DNA of 64,000 nucleotides from Flavobacteriaceae bacterium EG-1 (GCF_009649685.1 NZ_WJPK01000002.1:164202-228201), one strand, 5' to 3'. Shown: positions 45,180 through 54,200, counted from the stretch's first letter. A program made the numbers and translations. Notes: a model not told the origin generated them from the letters alone.

Positions 45180-45614
45180 TTATGAATATGATAATGGTCC
45201 AATATAAAAGTATTCAATATGAGAAAAAACCTCATTTGTCTTTTTTACACGTGCTTTTATAATAATATCTAATCTTTTTTTAATCCGTATAGAATTTATA
45301 TCTCCAGCTAATTGCGTTTGCTTCATTTTCACCTTAACCTCTATGGCTTGCAACCTTTTCTCATGTTTAGATATAGACTCAAACAATGATTGTTGCATGA
45401 GACTTTTAAGATTATTAGCTGTTTTTAAATTATCAAAATCAATAGTCCATATAGCGCAACCAAAAGTCTCATCAAAAGCACATTCACCAAAATATGTGGT
45501 GCTAATTAAATGAATATGATGCGATATTGATTGCTCTAGACTACAAGTATCATGCGTCTCCCTATTAATCAATTTACCTACATTAAGGGGCAAAGTGTAA
45601 TATTTTTTATTCAT
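45180..45614 (-). CDS. tssE: T6SS baseplate protein TssE (gp25-like)
   Basis: I start at ATG 45614 (MNKKYYTLPLNVGKL), since the longer in-frame ATG at 45653 adds a short hydrophobic prefix unlike the family. The roughly 144-residue protein has the gp25-like core: EQSISHHIHLISTTYFGECAFDETFGCAIW (about 27-56). The family's conserved region continues as KHEKRLQAIEVKVKM. T4 gp25-like proteins join the sheath to the baseplate. It is the first gene of the left T6SS operon, and the DNA upstream is decayed. Confidence 0.82.
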   Translation of the reverse strand: MNKKYYTLPLNVGKLINRETHDTCSLEQSISHHIHLISTTYFGECAFDETFGCAIWTIDFDNLKTANNLKSLMQQSLFESISKHEKRLQAIEVKVKMKQTQLAGDINSIRIKKRLDIIIKARVKKTNEVFSHIEYFYIGPLSYS

Positions 45615-45742
45615 AGTCCCTATTAAAGACAAAAAAAGGAGTTGAAAAGTCATTTTAGCTCCTTATTTTAATCAAAATCTAAATTTATTAATTTAAAATC
45701 ATAAATTTAATAGATAATCAATTAAGAATTAAAAACTTAAAA

Positions 45743-46056
45743 ATGGCTACCGCATATGAATTAGCATTCCTCTCTAATTTTTCACACACTTCTCAAACTG
45801 GTCAATCTTCAAGAGTATTCGAAATCCCCTTATAAGTACAACTGAACATGCGGCGAAATTTATTGATTCGAGTCATATAAATTCTAGTAAACCAAAAAAA
45901 TATGTTTGGACTATTATAAACGATGTTGGTCTTATGAATGATTTGTATTGTGCTACCTTTAGAATCCTTCCGATCAATAAAATTAATTTAACTTCAAGTT
46001 ATTTTTTGAGCTATTCTATAATTTTTACATTACCCGCATTTATTCTTACCTTATAA
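45743..46056 (+). pseudogene. Frameshifted small gene, unknown family
   Basis: An ATG at 45743 opens MATAYELAFLSNFSHTSQTG and stops at 45833-45835. Another frame continues at once with ISTTEHAAKFIDSSHINSS and runs to about 45990 with codon patterns like a real protein (YVWTIINDVGLMNDLY). A single indel near 45820-45832 would join the two. The reading frame then runs into the opposite-strand broken gene. No family was recognised. It lies just upstream of tssE and may be a remnant of T6SS cargo or immunity DNA. Confidence 0.6.
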
Positions 46057-46561
46057 TTCGCATTTTTTTCATGTCGTTTCACATCAAGCAGACGATGATT
46101 CATCACGTTGGTAAGAATTCTCCCAAAATTATAAGTTTCCTGCCATTTTTTATTAGTGAACGCATCAATTCTTTTTCCATCCTGTCGAATAAACATTTCG
46201 AATTCACCTCCTAGGATGCCGTAGTCAGGGCATACAAACTTACGACTATATGGGTTCACATTTGAGAAAGGCATCAAAACACGCCCCACCAGTTGGCATC
46301 CGGCATGTGAAATTCATTCATCAAAGTAGGTAATTCGTTCCAGATATTTCCTAAATTATCCTTATAATTCCTTAAAATACTAGCACCCCTAGTTGGCAAT
46401 TTATTTAGTTAATTCACTTCAGCACCTACATTAAATATATTTCGATTGAGATGATAATATTCAAATTGTTTTTCATCATATGGTTTAGACAATCGAATAG
46501 TATCCATGACATTGCGTACGATTTGTGGATTTAACGGATATGGTGCATATATAGGAGGCAT
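46011..46561 (-). pseudogene. Broken gene of about 180 codons with several frame changes, unknown family
   Basis: On the minus strand, ATG at 46559-46561 opens MPPIYAPYPLNPQIVRNVMD and stops after 42 codons (46433-46435). A second frame continues with NVGAEVN and a stop (46411-46413), then LNKLPTRGAS. A third frame follows with ILRNYKDNLGNIWNELPTL and PDANWWGVF. A fourth (from about 46289) encodes the last 92 residues, containing MPFSNVNPYSRKFVCPDYG, FEMFIRQDGKRIDAFTNKKW and a basic C-terminus. The four parts are collinear and look like one decayed protein. The intact tail could be taken for a small gene, but its start codon would be a GTG at 46287-46289. Confidence 0.7.
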
Positions 46562-46970
46562 ATAAATATTTTCTAGTGATTAGATATTTAATCATCGATG
46601 GCTATTAACTTTTTGAGTGTGTTTTTTATATAATAGTCTGTTTAAGCTAATACTATTCAATCATATTATACAAATTTTACAATAAGTATTTTTAGTAATA
46701 TTGTATAAGAAACCTTACCAAAGAAAATCAAAACTATATGCCAATCGAAATTAGTAAAATCAGCAACCAACCATCCTTTTCAACTTTATAAGACACATAC
46801 CTGATTTAAAAACTAATACCATGAACACAAACAACTTAGTCACAAAGTAGCCAGATTATTCTTTGTAGCTCTTAAGATTAATGGATTCCAATAAAAGATA
46901 TATCATTAAATTTATTAAGCTCTACCTCGAAGCGGCAAATTTAAAGCTAGGTGTTTATTGAAAAGCATTC
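46562..46970. other. AT-rich region with only short remnant frames
   Basis: About 410 bp. Plus-strand ATG frames are all short: MPIEISKISNQPSFSTL (46738), MNTNNLVTK followed in another frame by VARLFFVALKINGF, and a 26-codon frame at 46881. They look like decayed coding DNA continuing from the neighbouring broken genes, but I cannot prove it. Confidence 0.4.
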
Positions 46971-47369
46971 TTAACGCCCAAAACGCATTACTTGCATTAT
47001 CCAAGCAGCTCCCGCTGCAGTATCCCGGGCTCTAAATATCTTTTTAGCTTTTGCCATCTCAAGTCGGGACTTCTTTAGGTTTGCTTCTGATTTCACAACC
47101 ATTATTTTCATTTGATTTTTTGTAAAATCTACAACTAATTGACAGCCGTTTGCCATCCCCATTTTACTAATCTCCTGCAAAGCTGGACTTGAATTGAGCA
47201 CTACTGCAGCAGGTGTAACCGCAGAAATTCCCGAACAAACTGCTGGGGAAACCGCCGTGGTTAAAGGAAACGTTGCAGTTCCCGCGCAAATAAACGTGCC
47301 TGTTATTGGCACTGTCATGTATGCTTCGATAATTACCTCTGCAAAAATCTCACATCCTACTCCTTCCAT
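46971..47369 (-). CDS. Hypothetical protein in T6SS locus (132 aa)
   Basis: This 132-residue protein has a hydrophobic, Ala/Thr/Val-rich N-terminal two-thirds with four cysteines (about 6, 28, 46 and 76). The basic helical C-terminus (KSEANLKKSRLEMAKAKKIF) follows. The N-terminal pattern of short glycine/proline turns and strands could belong to a PAAR-like or other small T6SS-associated domain, but I cannot assign it. It lies between decayed DNA and the clpV operon and is transcribed away from clpV. An opposing shorter frame on the plus strand is less likely. Confidence 0.5.
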   Translation of the reverse strand: MEGVGCEIFAEVIIEAYMTVPITGTFICAGTATFPLTTAVSPAVCSGISAVTPAAVVLNSSPALQEISKMGMANGCQLVVDFTKNQMKIMVVKSEANLKKSRLEMAKAKKIFRARDTAAGAAWIMQVMRFGR

Positions 47370-47797
47370 ATCCTAATTAAAGTTATTTGATTTTTCTAAA
47401 TATACAAAAAAATTGGATGCTTTTATTGCTCGATTAAATTTATTCTAGAACCATTTTATTTCAAAATTTAACTGCAAACTTATAACACCATTATACGTAA
47501 GAGTCAGATTTTTAACTTTACACCATTATATCCTAAACTTTATATTCCTTTTTGAATTACAAATAAATTTTAAATCGAGATTAATCTATAATATCGAATA
47601 ATTGTGTTCCAAATATTTGAGGAAGATAATATGCTATTATAGCATTTTTATTAAATTAGTAAGCTCCCTAGAACTAACATATATTTTTTTATATTTATAG
47701 GAAATAAAACCTCCCCAAAAATATCATTTTAAGAAATTTTTCTTACTATTTATGCAATCTTTAATATTGAGGATTAATAACAATACAGCTCATTTAA
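47370..47797. other. Promoter region of the clpV operon
   Basis: About 430 bp of AT-rich DNA. It holds a short perfect palindrome ATGCTAT-T-ATAGCAT at 47631-47645, about 150 bp upstream of the clpV ATG. No TAnnTTTG box was found close to the ATG. Confidence 0.4.
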
Positions 47798-50278
47798 ATG
47801 ACCGACTACCAAACCACAGAAACTGTTAAAGAAGCCATCCATATCGCCCAAGCCGTAGCTCGCGAAAACGCTCACGAACACTATTCATCCGCCCACTTAT
47901 TAAAGGCATTATTACATAAAGATATAGGCTTGCTCAGTTTTATAGAAGATATGGAGCAAGATGGCTATTATGCCGAAGAATGGGCTGAAGTTCGCCTAGA
48001 AGGCTTGCCAAAAACAGCAAAAGCACCTGAAAACCCAACAGGAGATGCTTCGGTTGAGGCGGTTTTCTACGAAGCCGACAATATTAAATTAAAGCTCGGG
48101 CTGGACGACGTTAATGAGTTTTGTTTGCTTATTGCACTATGCACCCCAGGAGTTGGATTTTCTTATGATCAGTTAAAAACATTACCACTTACTCCAAATG
48201 AAATAATAGACTTTTTGGAATCTGCAGATGCATCACCCAATCCTTCTGGAAATGGAAAAGCAATACTTGGAAATAAAAACAAAACAAACACTGGTTTAAC
48301 CAACCTCAATAAATATTGCACGGACAAGACCGCTGAGGCCCAAAACGAAACCATTGTCAATATTTCTGGGCGTGATGTGGAACTAAAAATGATTACTGAA
48401 ATTTTAGGCAGACATTCCAAACCTAACGTACTCATTCTTGGGAATCCCGGAGTGGGAAAAACAGTTATGTTCAATGCACTTTCGTATGCAACTATTAACG
48501 ATAATATTCCAGAACATTTAAAAAACACTAGGGTTTTTGAATTGGATTTTATCCACTTAGTTTCTGGAGCAGGTTACAAAGGTGAGATTGAAGATCGATT
48601 TCAAAAGGTCTTTAATGAATTGAAACAATTTGAGAGACCCATTTTGTTAATTGACGAACTAAAGAATTTAACTGATAAGAACAGTGGCAACCAAGGTTTA
48701 GTCAACATTTTAAAATCGGAATTAGTAAAAGGAGAAGTCACTATTATTGCCACGGCAACGAATGACGCCTTTAGAAAACATATAGAAGTTGATGAAGCAC
48801 TTGCTAGGCAATTTGAAAAAGTTAGCCTTTTTGAACCTAGCGAAGAAGAAGCATATCGAATGATTAAAAATTCAATGTCACATTTCTCAAATCATCATAA
48901 ATTAGACCTTGACTCCCAAACAATATTAGAGGCCATTCGTTTATCTAAGCGCTATACAAAGGAACGTAGCTTACCAGATTCTGCATTAGATTTAATTGAT
49001 AGGACAATGTCTGCAGCAAAGTTCATGATTGAAACCTCAGCTTCCGAAATTAGCAGCCTAGAAGAACGCTTAAAAACCATGAAAGAAGAAAAATGGGAGC
49101 CTCAAAAAAGCATAGCAGAACTCAACTGGTTGCACACTCAAATAAAAGATAAGCTCAGCTATCTTTTATTTACAGAATTGGGAGAAGAAGACAGTCATTT
49201 TGAGAATATAACTACTCCAAAAGAAGGCTTTTCCAAATTATCCGCGGTCTTAAAAAATCTAAAAACCATTGCAGACAAGGAAAAGAAAGCTATCGATAAA
49301 AATGATATTGCCTCTACAATGGCCAATAAAACCGGCATCCCTATAGGCAAATTGCAAGCCGATGAAAAAGAACGCTTGCTACATATGGAAGAACAATTAC
49401 AAAAACGCGTAATTGGACAAGACCATGCTATAAAAATAATCACAGAAGCCGTTTTAGAATCTCGCTCCGGATTAAGCAAACCAGGACTACCTATTGGTTC
49501 ATTTTTCTTTTCAGGACCCACAGGAACTGGTAAAACCGAGTTAGCAAAGGCCTTAGCCCTATTTTTATTCCAAAATGAGAATTCCATTATTCGTTTTGAC
49601 ATGTCCGAATTTAAGGAAGAACATTCCGCTGCGCTACTCTACGGGGCACCTCCTGGTTATGTAGGTTATGAAGAAGGAGGTGTTTTAGTAAATAAAATTC
49701 GACAAAAACCTTATTCCATAGTACTACTTGATGAAATTGAAAAAGCGCATCCGTCCGTATTTGATATCTTTTTGCAAATTCTTGATGAAGGCAAACTTCA
49801 TGACCGATTAGGAAAGGAAGGCGATTTTTCTAATTCTGTAATTCTTTTCACTTCCAATATAGGCAGTCAACACATTGTCGACACCTTCGGCGAAGGTAAA
49901 ATTCCTAAGTCTAGTGATTTATTGGAAATGATGGGCAATTATTTTAGACCAGAATTTTTAGGACGATTAACAGAAATCATACCCTTCTCTCCAATAACAG
50001 AAGAGAATATTGGCAAAATTTTTAAGATTCAACTAAAAGACCTGTACAAAGCATTAGAAAAGCAAGAAATTGACCTAGAAATAACCGAAGAAGCTATTGC
50101 AATGCTTGCTATGAAAGGATTTACCCCCAAATATGGCGCAAGACCGCTACGAGGTGTTATTAGAAGTGATTTAAGGTCTCCTTTATCAAAAATGATAATC
50201 TCTGGAAAAGTAAAAAAAGGAACGAAAATCAAACTAAAACTTGATGCAGATAACAAATTACAATGGATTATAGGTTAA
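47798..50278 (+). CDS. tssH: T6SS ATPase ClpV (TssH)
   Basis: This 826-residue ClpB-like AAA+ protein has an N-terminal Clp_N-type domain (EAIHIAQAVARENAHEHYSS). The first ATPase has Walker A LGNPGVGKT at about 214-222 and Walker B ILLIDELKN at about 281. A short middle region of about 40 residues replaces the long ClpB M-domain. The second ATPase has Walker A SGPTGTGKTELA at about 571 and Walker B VLLDEIEKAHP at about 641. Arginine-finger region and ClpB_D2 C-terminus (PKYGARPLRGVIRSDL) are present. ClpV removes contracted TssBC sheath for reuse. It is the first gene of the central operon, followed by tssB and tssC. Confidence 0.93.
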   Translation: MTDYQTTETVKEAIHIAQAVARENAHEHYSSAHLLKALLHKDIGLLSFIEDMEQDGYYAEEWAEVRLEGLPKTAKAPENPTGDASVEAVFYEADNIKLKLGLDDVNEFCLLIALCTPGVGFSYDQLKTLPLTPNEIIDFLESADASPNPSGNGKAILGNKNKTNTGLTNLNKYCTDKTAEAQNETIVNISGRDVELKMITEILGRHSKPNVLILGNPGVGKTVMFNALSYATINDNIPEHLKNTRVFELDFIHLVSGAGYKGEIEDRFQKVFNELKQFERPILLIDELKNLTDKNSGNQGLVNILKSELVKGEVTIIATATNDAFRKHIEVDEALARQFEKVSLFEPSEEEAYRMIKNSMSHFSNHHKLDLDSQTILEAIRLSKRYTKERSLPDSALDLIDRTMSAAKFMIETSASEISSLEERLKTMKEEKWEPQKSIAELNWLHTQIKDKLSYLLFTELGEEDSHFENITTPKEGFSKLSAVLKNLKTIADKEKKAIDKNDIASTMANKTGIPIGKLQADEKERLLHMEEQLQKRVIGQDHAIKIITEAVLESRSGLSKPGLPIGSFFFSGPTGTGKTELAKALALFLFQNENSIIRFDMSEFKEEHSAALLYGAPPGYVGYEEGGVLVNKIRQKPYSIVLLDEIEKAHPSVFDIFLQILDEGKLHDRLGKEGDFSNSVILFTSNIGSQHIVDTFGEGKIPKSSDLLEMMGNYFRPEFLGRLTEIIPFSPITEENIGKIFKIQLKDLYKALEKQEIDLEITEEAIAMLAMKGFTPKYGARPLRGVIRSDLRSPLSKMIISGKVKKGTKIKLKLDADNKLQWIIG

Positions 50279-50321
50279 ATTTTAACAAAAATATTTATAT
50301 TTAAGTTCAAAAAACATAATT

Positions 50322-50771
50322 ATGGCCGATACATACGGAATTGGGGGTACAGAAGTTAAAGCAGATGCGAATGAGGCATTTGCTGAAATACCTCAAAATA
50401 GAACTTTGATGGTTGAAAAACTAACCAATGACCCACCAGTAAAACCAGAAATTTTAACTGGTTTAAAAACAATTGATGAAGTTTTTGAACATTTTAAACC
50501 GGATGTCGAAGTCGAGTTTGAAAATGCAGATGGTGTTGGCGTCAATGAGACCTTAAAATTTCAAAATTTAGGAGATTTTGGAGCAAAAGGAATTACAAGA
50601 CAAAGTGATTTTTTAAAGAACTTAGATGCTGAAAAAGACCAATACATTAAGATTGCAAAACAGTTAAAAACCAACAAAATATTAAAATCAGCGATTGCAG
50701 ACCCCGAAGCCAAACAATCTGTATTGGATGCAATTAGAGCATTACTAACCGAATTAGAGGAGAATAAATAA
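50322..50771 (+). CDS. tssB: T6SS sheath protein TssB
   Basis: This 149-residue protein has the VipA/TssB layout in the Bacteroidota form. A beta-strand region ends in an F-H-F-like segment (IDEVFEHFKPDVEVEFENADGVGV), then a helical NLGDFGAKGITRQSDFLKNLDAEKDQYIKI region follows. The family's conserved 'F-x-x-L-x-D-F' is represented here by FQNLGDFG. It dimerises with TssC to build the sheath. It is 43 bp after clpV and 7 bp before tssC. Confidence 0.85.
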   Translation: MADTYGIGGTEVKADANEAFAEIPQNRTLMVEKLTNDPPVKPEILTGLKTIDEVFEHFKPDVEVEFENADGVGVNETLKFQNLGDFGAKGITRQSDFLKNLDAEKDQYIKIAKQLKTNKILKSAIADPEAKQSVLDAIRALLTELEENK

Positions 50772-50778
50772 GAAAAAT

Positions 50779-52122
50779 ATGTCTGCAAAACAACAATTTT
50801 CCCGAGTTGACAACCCTACTGAAACCTTAAGAGATAGCAGTGACAAGCTTATTAAATTTGGAGGATTTGATCTTTTAGAGTCTTGTGTTGAAGGCGTTCA
50901 AAATTTGAACCCAGAACGCAAAGCAAGAAAGAAAATCTTCTTATCTGAAATGAGCAAAAAAGAAGAACGAGAAGTCCTTAAAAAAAGGTTAGAATTATGG
51001 TCTGATATACTTTCCAATTCTGATGAACTATCTGAAATGGTTGAAACATCAGAAACAAATGCTAAGGCGGCTGAAGAAAGTCTGACTAAAAATTTAGGAA
51101 AAGGCATTGAAGCAACTCGAGAATTAGAACGCTCTTACAGATCAGTTGGATTGTTTTATAAAAATACAGAAGCTGATAAGCTTAAAAATGTAAGTATCGT
51201 AAATGCGGAATTAGATCAATTAAAAGATTTAGATAACACCCGTTTTATCGACACTATTGCCGATGAGCTAAAATCTGGTTATGACCGTTTAGATTTACGT
51301 GATAATTATGGTTTACTGGTAATTCCTGGTTATTTAGGCTCTAATAAAGTTGTAGAAAAATGGGCAAAAATTGCGCATGAAAACAAAGTAATGCTAGTAA
51401 CCGACTTTGAACATTTAGACGAACCAGACGATGTTATGGAAATGTTTGAATCTGCAAACCTAACTGGTGGCGACGCATACCGCTCTAATGTTATGATGTC
51501 TTGTAATTGGTTAGTTGGCAGAGGAAAGCACGATGAGGTGGGTGAAGAAGAAGACCTACATGTTCCTCCTGCAGGAGCACTGGCTGGCAAAATATACAAT
51601 ACGCTAATGTCGCAGGTTACTGCAGGTAAAAAATATGGGGGCATAAACGAAGTTGATGGTGTACGTTTTGACCTTAAGAAAAGTGACATTGCCCAATTGG
51701 AAAAATTAGGATTAGTTCCTATGGTTAATGAATATGGTAAAGTAATGGCATTCTCAGCTAAAACTTTATTCAATGGAGATAACTTAGGTCTACAAACCTA
51801 TTCGGTAGTACGAGTTTTTGATTATGTTACCAAGGTTATGATGGACTTTTTAAACCGTAGAGCATTTGAGAATTTTAATGCTAGAACGCGAAAAGAGTTG
51901 ATGAGCCAAATTGTAAAATTCTTGGATAGCATCTCGGGGCCAGGAAAATTGATTGAAGATTTCTCTATCAAACGATTTGAACAAGATGCCAAGCAAAAAG
52001 ATAAAATTCATCTTGATATACATATGAAACCCTATTTCCCAGCTAAAAACTTTATGATTAAAATGGGTGGCCAAAAAGGGGATGATGGTACCGAATGGGA
52101 TTCAGAGTACGCTCAGCAATAA
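50779..52122 (+). CDS. tssC: T6SS sheath protein TssC
   Basis: This 447-residue protein is a TssC of the Bacteroidota type. Its size, place beside tssB and its C-terminal sequence fit: it carries HLDIHMKPYFPAKNFMIKMG, corresponding to the last sheath strands. The middle has NYGLLVIPGYLGS and VTDFEHLDEPDDVMEMF. The C-terminus is acidic (KGDDGTEWDSEYAQQ). TssB and TssC polymerise into the contractile sheath around the Hcp tube. Confidence 0.88.
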   Translation: MSAKQQFSRVDNPTETLRDSSDKLIKFGGFDLLESCVEGVQNLNPERKARKKIFLSEMSKKEEREVLKKRLELWSDILSNSDELSEMVETSETNAKAAEESLTKNLGKGIEATRELERSYRSVGLFYKNTEADKLKNVSIVNAELDQLKDLDNTRFIDTIADELKSGYDRLDLRDNYGLLVIPGYLGSNKVVEKWAKIAHENKVMLVTDFEHLDEPDDVMEMFESANLTGGDAYRSNVMMSCNWLVGRGKHDEVGEEEDLHVPPAGALAGKIYNTLMSQVTAGKKYGGINEVDGVRFDLKKSDIAQLEKLGLVPMVNEYGKVMAFSAKTLFNGDNLGLQTYSVVRVFDYVTKVMMDFLNRRAFENFNARTRKELMSQIVKFLDSISGPGKLIEDFSIKRFEQDAKQKDKIHLDIHMKPYFPAKNFMIKMGGQKGDDGTEWDSEYAQQ

Positions 52123-52225
52123 TGTTATTTCTTAAAAAAGATTATTAGGGTACCGAAAGAGTAAATTTTTCAGTGCCCTTATATTTTCAAATCCGTTATT
52201 TTGTAATAATTTATGCTACTGAATC

Positions 52226-52861
52226 ATGAAATTCTCCACTTGGATTGACATTGGGAATGCAGCAAAAGACCTGTATGATTCTGCAGATACTGTAATAGCA
52301 TACAAAAATGCAGCACAACGTGCACAATTGGGGAAGCAACCCTTCCCGCCACACAGAAAAGTGCAGGCTTTATTAGATGCCAACAAAAGATTACGTGAAC
52401 AGTTTAAATTTGTAGCAATACATGGCTTACCCGCTCCATACGAGCCAAGAATAGGGCTAGATACCCTATTAAGTAAACCAGGAGGAACTGGCAACGGACT
52501 TCAAAAATTTAATAATACCTTACAGATTCGCGCTAAGCATGAGCAAACTCTTCACAAACAAATTAAAGAATTAGGGCAAGTAATTAGAGAAGCAGAGGCA
52601 AAATCTAAAGCCGCGCGTATTGTGCGTGATTTTTGGCGAGATGCTCTTAAAGCTCCTTTACCAGATATCGGTAGCGTAGGTAAAGTTGAATTCTTTACAT
52701 ACCACCAAGCCTTTCAAAAAATAGCAGGTTCGTTAAGCCAGACGGCTAAGGCAGCCGAAAAGGCAAAACTAAAATTGGAAACCGATTTAAAGGAATACAA
52801 GAGGAATACTGAGCTATTAGAATCGAATGTGCAAACTTTTTTTGGGCATTCTGCAATGTAA
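52226..52861 (+). CDS. Hypothetical protein encoded after tssC
   Basis: This 211-residue protein follows tssC by 103 bp on the same strand and is convergent with the effector operon. It is largely helical. An N-terminal segment (about 1-85) has KFSTWIDIGNAAKDLYDSAD. Two long coiled-coil-like stretches follow, at about 95-130 and 155-205, rich in Glu/Lys/Ala. No signal peptide or TM helix is seen. I do not recognise the family. The position suggests a cytoplasmic T6SS accessory part, such as an assembly factor. It could also be cargo. Confidence 0.6.
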   Translation: MKFSTWIDIGNAAKDLYDSADTVIAYKNAAQRAQLGKQPFPPHRKVQALLDANKRLREQFKFVAIHGLPAPYEPRIGLDTLLSKPGGTGNGLQKFNNTLQIRAKHEQTLHKQIKELGQVIREAEAKSKAARIVRDFWRDALKAPLPDIGSVGKVEFFTYHQAFQKIAGSLSQTAKAAEKAKLKLETDLKEYKRNTELLESNVQTFFGHSAM

Positions 52862-52933
52862 CGACACTATCCCTTAAAGTTTACCCCCTCTAGGAGACAG
52901 TATCTTGCAAATAAAATACCTGAAAAGTAAAAG

Positions 52934-53230
52934 TTAAACAGGCAGAATTCTATTTTTCTCATCTACTTCTGGAAAAAAGTGATTGGTTTTAATATAAAGC
53001 CTACTTTGAATAGTTTGGTCTTTGGATTTGACAAAATTTCCTCCGAAAAAGACTTTTGATACTGTTAATTTGGACCAGCCTCCATAGTTATGTGCGTAAC
53101 CAGCTAAACTTATATTAGTTCCCTGAGTACAAGTAATTATCCATTGTGAGTTGCCAACAATTCCCTTGTTCTGTCGAATTAAAGGACCGTCGGGTTTTGC
53201 TTCGAATTGCTCTCCTGGTTTTGGTATCAT
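52934..53230 (-). CDS. Small hypothetical protein behind the DUF2931 gene
   Basis: This 98-residue protein starts 1 bp past the DUF2931 stop, so it is translationally coupled and last in the operon. It has no signal peptide. The sequence is beta-rich with NSQWIITCTQGTNISLAGYA, YGGWSKLTVSKVFFGG and KTNHFFPEVDEKNRILPV. I do not recognise a family. It could be an immunity protein or a second cargo-associated factor of the phospholipase module. Confidence 0.6.
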   Translation of the reverse strand: MIPKPGEQFEAKPDGPLIRQNKGIVGNSQWIITCTQGTNISLAGYAHNYGGWSKLTVSKVFFGGNFVKSKDQTIQSRLYIKTNHFFPEVDEKNRILPV

Positions 53231-53231
53231 T

Positions 53232-54200
53232 TTAATTGTTTAAGTTAATTGATGATTTACCTAGTTTACCATATTTTTTAAACTTAATTTTCTTCTCCTG
53301 GCTGATCAAAACAATGGTGACCTTTTTTGTTCCATAATCAGGGTTCAGTCTTAGTACATAAGACGTATCAGAATAAGTTTGATACATCTCTCCAAAGACT
53401 TCAAAAATCTCTTGCTCTTTAAAATAGACCTCGCCAAAGTAGACAATACCATTCTTGTGCCACCTGAAGAATAGATGTTTGGGTAATGCTTTGGTCTTGA
53501 AGAAGTTGTTAGTGAGTCCACCTCCCCACATGGTATCCATCTCGCCGTTATAAAATTTAGCAATAATATGTATAGTGTCTTTATGGGCTACATCATCAAT
53601 TGTAATAGTATATTCATATCGAGTTCTATAAATGGTTTTAAAAGGTTCTGGACTAATACCATGCTTCGTCAAATATGCCTTCCCACCTTCAATACCATCC
53701 ATCACCTCTTTAATAAAAACTTCCTTTTCCATTAACATAGATGGGTACAACTTCTTCCAATCATAATCGGTTTCTTCTGCCTGAAAATGAGCGATTTCAA
53801 CCGTTCTAACGCCTCCAATAGACATCCATAAGGCAATTCCACCTTGGGGATACATATTGGTGATAAGTGAATTGTAAAAAGCTTTATTGCCATTACTTCT
53901 GATAAAGGCTTCTTTAAAGAGCGTTTTCATTTTATCAGTAGGTAAAATGAATTGACCAAAAAAGTACTTGTTTTCTGCAAAAGAAAACCAACCTATATCC
54001 AATTTTTGAGGAACAAAATCACCTGTTGACATTTCAAGGCCAGAATTTCCCCAACCCCCATTTTCCGGACCTGAAATTGCTAAACTACAACTGTTATTGT
54101 CTTCATTTTTACCTGTACTAAAAGAACCAAAAAATGTACAGATAGGGTAATATTTTGGAGCGTCTATACCCGGTCGCCAATTTAATTGGATATCAACCAT
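53232..54200 (-). CDS. DUF2931 protein downstream of the Tle1 effector
   Basis: This 322-residue protein matches DUF2931 well: LDIGWFSFAENKYFFGQFIL, YPQGGIALWMSIGGVRTVEIAHFQ, and TDYDW, with a final segment VTIVLISQEKKIKFKK. DUF2931 proteins are found next to T6SS lipase effectors and are commonly annotated as putative immunity lipoproteins. This one has no signal peptide or lipobox (it starts MVDIQLNWRPG), which is unusual if it protects against a periplasmic lipase. The gene is 74 bp after the Tle1 stop. Confidence 0.75.
   Translation of the reverse strand: MVDIQLNWRPGIDAPKYYPICTFFGSFSTGKNEDNNSCSLAISGPENGGWGNSGLEMSTGDFVPQKLDIGWFSFAENKYFFGQFILPTDKMKTLFKEAFIRSNGNKAFYNSLITNMYPQGGIALWMSIGGVRTVEIAHFQAEETDYDWKKLYPSMLMEKEVFIKEVMDGIEGGKAYLTKHGISPEPFKTIYRTRYEYTITIDDVAHKDTIHIIAKFYNGEMDTMWGGGLTNNFFKTKALPKHLFFRWHKNGIVYFGEVYFKEQEIFEVFGEMYQTYSDTSYVLRLNPDYGTKKVTIVLISQEKKIKFKKYGKLGKSSINLNN

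Noticed and set aside
46011-46289. A separate intact 92-aa gene
   Set aside because: Upstream DNA continues the same protein in other frames with stops; the tail is better read as the end of a decayed longer gene.
47194-47376. A plus-strand 60-aa gene opposite the 46971-47369 gene
   Set aside because: Shorter, low complexity, and it mirrors the codons of the longer minus-strand gene.
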